Positions 63,501-64,000 of a stretch of 64,000 nt of DNA are shown here, piece by piece (positions within the stretch are counted from its first letter, which is position 1; each line of letters starts with the position of its first letter). Origin of the DNA: Eremophila alpestris peregrina (Eukaryota; Chordata; Aves; Passeriformes; Alaudidae). The stretch covers positions 3,878,848-3,942,847 of the forward strand of contig WMCF01000055.1 of the NCBI GenBank assembly GCA_009792885.1, in the 5' to 3' direction. Below the pieces are notes generated by a model, which made no database searches, had not been told where the DNA came from, and saw only the letters and a list, made by a program, of their open reading frames with translations. Both the position numbers and the translations under genes were made by a program.

Positions 63501-64000
63501 CTTACATGGATGGCACTTGAGCAAGCAGTCTTTAAAGCTGCGATATCCAACTCTCTCACTGAGAATGTAGAGTCCAGCAAGCCAGACCACTCACTTCCTA
63601 AAGTAGCTGCCAGTTGCTGACAATTGTTTCAGAAGCTCACAGATTATTATTTTTATTATGGGAAGAATTATATGTCACAAGGAGATCATAGTGAAATTGT
63701 CCCTGATAACAAATTTGGGGTTTTTTATGGGATATGAAGCACAATGAATAACTTCCTATGACATTCTCTCATTTAGAGACTTGGTACAGAGTATACGCTA
63801 TTCTAATATCCAAATATCTGATATTTTTAATATTTCTTTCTCTCTCAATTTCTCCTGTTGCCTTAGTAATCTGAGTCTCAGTTTAAGTGTTGTATAGTGT
63901 AAAAGCCAGCACTTATTCTTACTTTCATTCTTCCTGTTTGAATCAATTAATATAATTCAGCTGGCTTATCCCTGCTAAATCCAAAGATTGTTTAGAGATA
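60544..64000. other. Non-coding AT-rich DNA to the window end
   Basis: No gene is recognised. Features noted are a GC-rich hairpin at 60879-60899, a C run near 61873-61880, and T runs near 62532 and 63280. The open frames at 62913-63447 are hydrophobic and T-driven. I find no CR1 piece. Confidence 0.55.
60852..60899. repeat. Pair of small inverted repeats, one GC-rich
   Basis: CAGGT-ATC-ACCTG at 60852-60864 is followed 14 bases later by GGCTGCTGCA (60879-60888), A, TGCAGCAGCC (60890-60899), a perfect 10-bp inverted repeat with a one-base centre. GC-rich perfect repeats are uncommon in this AT-rich window. No RNA family is recognised. Confidence 0.75.

Overview
This window looks like non-coding DNA from a bird nuclear genome. 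The best evidence is a set of recognisable 3' ends of CR1 (chicken repeat 1) LINE retrotransposons. The one near 55.8-56.0 kb is the clearest: it carries the 3'-UTR wording GGTTGGGACTAGATGGTC followed by TTAAGGTCCATTCCAACCC. A minus-strand CR1 at 44.2-44.7 kb resembles a type I associate with songbirds, so a passerine is plausible but not proven. The DNA is AT-rich throughout (roughly one third G+C by eye), with vertebrate-style homopolymer and dinucleotide runs and no bacterial gene organisation.

I recognise no protein-coding gene, rRNA, tRNA or known ncRNA. The open frames are short (141 codons at most). They lack recognisable domains, often overlap open frames on the other strand, and occur at about the number expected by chance in 64 kb of AT-rich DNA. 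The window is therefore either intergenic (a gene desert) or part of a very long intron. Two minus-strand open frames (11386-11759 and 3031-3309) are kept only as weak exon candidates under findings.

Layout. 1-13.8 kb: unique AT-rich DNA with a pyrimidine tract at 3.34-3.42 kb and an A/T hairpin at 7.3 kb. 13.8-28 kb: unique DNA with several two-copy micro-duplications, a short telomere-like motif at 14.83 kb, a hairpin at 24.5 kb and a palindrome at 25.4 kb. 28-31 kb: two CR1 tails. 33.5-39.6 kb: T-rich, TA-rich and TC/poly-T low-complexity tracts. 40.8-41.1 kb: a GC-rich unassigned patch. 42.0 kb: a near-perfect palindrome. 44.2-44.7 kb: the longest CR1 piece, on the minus strand. 55.7-58.9 kb: three plus-strand CR1 tails. 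60.47-60.54 kb: a complete Tn5 mosaic end joined to an inverted partial copy and flanked by a 21/22-bp direct repeat. This last feature is almost certainly a library-adapter artefact left in the assembly, and it is the most actionable observation here. I found no convincing new biological system.
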